From the NCBI RefSeq assembly GCF_032854445.1, contig NC_088295.1:37127385-37191384 (forward strand): a stretch of DNA of 64,000 nt, in the 5' to 3' direction. Under the pieces are notes generated by a model that had not been told where the DNA came from, did not search any database, and saw only the letters and a list, made by a program, of their open reading frames with translations. Position 1 is the first letter of the stretch. Each line of letters starts with the position of its first letter. Shown piece after piece: positions 62,501 to 64,000 of this stretch. This stretch comes from Liolophura sinensis (Eukaryota > Mollusca > Polyplacophora > Chitonida > Chitonidae). The translations under genes were made by a program, and so were the position numbers.

Positions 62501-64000
62501 GGATAAAAGCCCCTATCCTTTTGATGTTAATATTTGTATGTGTAAATATACATCAAATTAGGCAAACTTTCAAGGACATTTGTACCTGTGAGGCTAAGCT
62601 TTATGGTTGACGTTTCCCATGACGTTTGTAACATGCCAAAAGACAATGGTTTTTGCTAGACCTTTGTCCAGTAATTGTATAATTTCGGGTGGGATACAAT
62701 TTTCCCAAGGGCATGAGACTAACTGAAGAAGTAAGAGGAATACCTTCAAGGACTAACCTGGTATATAGTTCCCAATACATGTGCATGTAAATGTGAAGCT
62801 CTGGAAACCACATAGGTCCTGAAAACAGTGTTGTGAAAAGTGAAGATCTTAACTGTCAATGACCAGATTTATCATCTGCTGCCTTAATAGCACTTCTTCG
62901 AAGAAAAATAAGATTGCTAATTTCCAAATAGTGTAATTGTATTTTGATTTAATATGCTCTTTCGAGTATACATATGTTATAAATGATCTAGTGACTTTTG
63001 GCAGTTGGAACAATGTGACTTAATTATTTTCAATAAATGGTTTTTTAGTAATGCCAAATGTGATTAACGGCTTGAGCAGGAAGAATGTTGTTTTCAGCTC
63101 CGACCAGCAGCTGCTCTGTCTTTCAAACTATTGATTGGTCAGTAAAATTAACATCATATCTTCTAACTTAAGCCAGTCATTTAATGGGTGGCCTAGCCGA
63201 CTTTCTGTTGGATATTGTATCACATATCTTCATTGTTTATGGTAAAATTATTAATATTGTTATTGATATTAAGATAAGTTTTTTTACTTTGAAGAATTAT
63301 TATATTAATACTTGAATGTGCTAGTGCTTTAAAACACCTATTCATGCATTACTCATGTATAAGTGCATGGCTTTTTCTTCAACATGGCTGTGAAATGTAC
63401 ATATGATTGTCTTTGTACTGCATTGTGTACATACATCTAGATCTAAGCACCTGTAGATCTGAACCTATGTTGTACATGATGTACAGGTACTGTTACAAAT
63501 ATGCCACCTCGCAGTGTGTGTACACAGCTGATATATACCACAACATGAACATTGTACACATAGCCATAGTCATGGACACTATACACTCACAGTTTTTCAT
63601 CGATCCTGGTCAATCTTGCTCAATTTAATACCATGGATGAATGTAAAGTTGCACAAAATTTAGATCTATGCCAATCTCTTCTAGGTTTATACATGCAGGC
63701 TTTACATTTTAATGAATAAGGGAGTTTAGAGTTGGAACTTGTTTGTCATCAAAGGTAAAAACAGTCATACTGTGTCATGAGAATGATGAAAAATGTTAAG
63801 CTGCCTTTGTTGACATTAATTTACTGATCACCTGTCTCACCCTTTTCCAGAGACACAAATGACAACTCTTTTCTTTAGGAACTTCTCAAGTTCACAAACA
63901 TTCAGATTTTTAATCTTCTCTATCATTCCTCCACTCTAAATTACTTTTTATGACACTTTTTCCAGAAGCCCATGTTATAGTTAATGTGATCAAAAATAGT

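Larger units (their letters stand above)
56275..64000 (+). other. Intron 2 of the phosphodiesterase gene, incomplete
   Basis: Begins with a GTAAGC donor. No exon encoding the rest of GAF-A, GAF-B or the HD-type catalytic domain appears before the window ends, so the intron is at least 7.7 kb. Apart from the repeats listed, 56520-57450, 57720-58370, 58880-59200 and 59560-64000 hold nothing I can identify. Confidence 0.7.

Noticed and set aside
56275-64000. Search for PDE exon 3 and later exons
   Set aside because: No frame contains the expected end of GAF-A, GAF-B motifs or the HD-type catalytic motifs. These exons must lie beyond the window.

Overview
This window looks like animal (metazoan) genomic DNA. 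It is AT-rich, has very low coding density, and carries tRNA-derived SINEs, short inverted-repeat transposons and minisatellites. One confidently coding locus is interrupted by a very long intron. The SINE families and the abundance of the palindrome TACATGTA suggest a marine lophotrochozoan, probably a mollusc. That assignment is an inference.

Layout. Positions 1-21.5 kb are 5' flanking DNA with no gene I can support. This part holds a six-unit 61-bp tandem repeat (about 1962-2320), several copies of SINE family A (best copy 5987-6249) and one tRNA-Pro-like SINE of family B (14143-14470). About 21.55-22.2 kb is a CpG-richer promoter and 5' UTR zone with a 38-codon upstream ORF. Exon 1 (22197-22892) and exon 2 (56113-56274) encode the N-terminus and GAF-A domain of a cyclic-nucleotide phosphodiesterase of the PDE5/PDE11 group. 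They join in phase 0 across a 33.2-kb intron. The second GAF domain and the catalytic domain are not in the window; intron 2 runs from 56275 past the right edge.

The introns hold most of the structure. There are many SINE-A copies, one with a perfect 12-bp target-site duplication at 35080-35373. There is a second family B SINE. Small inverted-repeat elements fall into three sets: two copies ending in TA at 45482-45698 and 52974-53188 with a longer relative near 57455-57703; a different element with 28-bp terminal repeats at 55411-55631; and a pair at 32463-32663 and 34822-35012. A 1.2-kb element at 49533-50740, flanked by TTAA, carries a frame-broken THAP DNA-binding domain and resembles a Kolobok-type transposon relic. 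Four tandem arrays are also present: about 21 bp at 40590-40888, 53 bp at 46150-46690, 25 bp x 29 at 47111-47835, and 41 bp x about 12 at 58379-58875.

Functionally, the single gene would encode an enzyme that hydrolyses cGMP, and possibly cAMP, under control of its GAF domains. The mobile elements are bystanders that have expanded its introns. No CRISPR array, rRNA, functional tRNA or operon-like cluster is visible.
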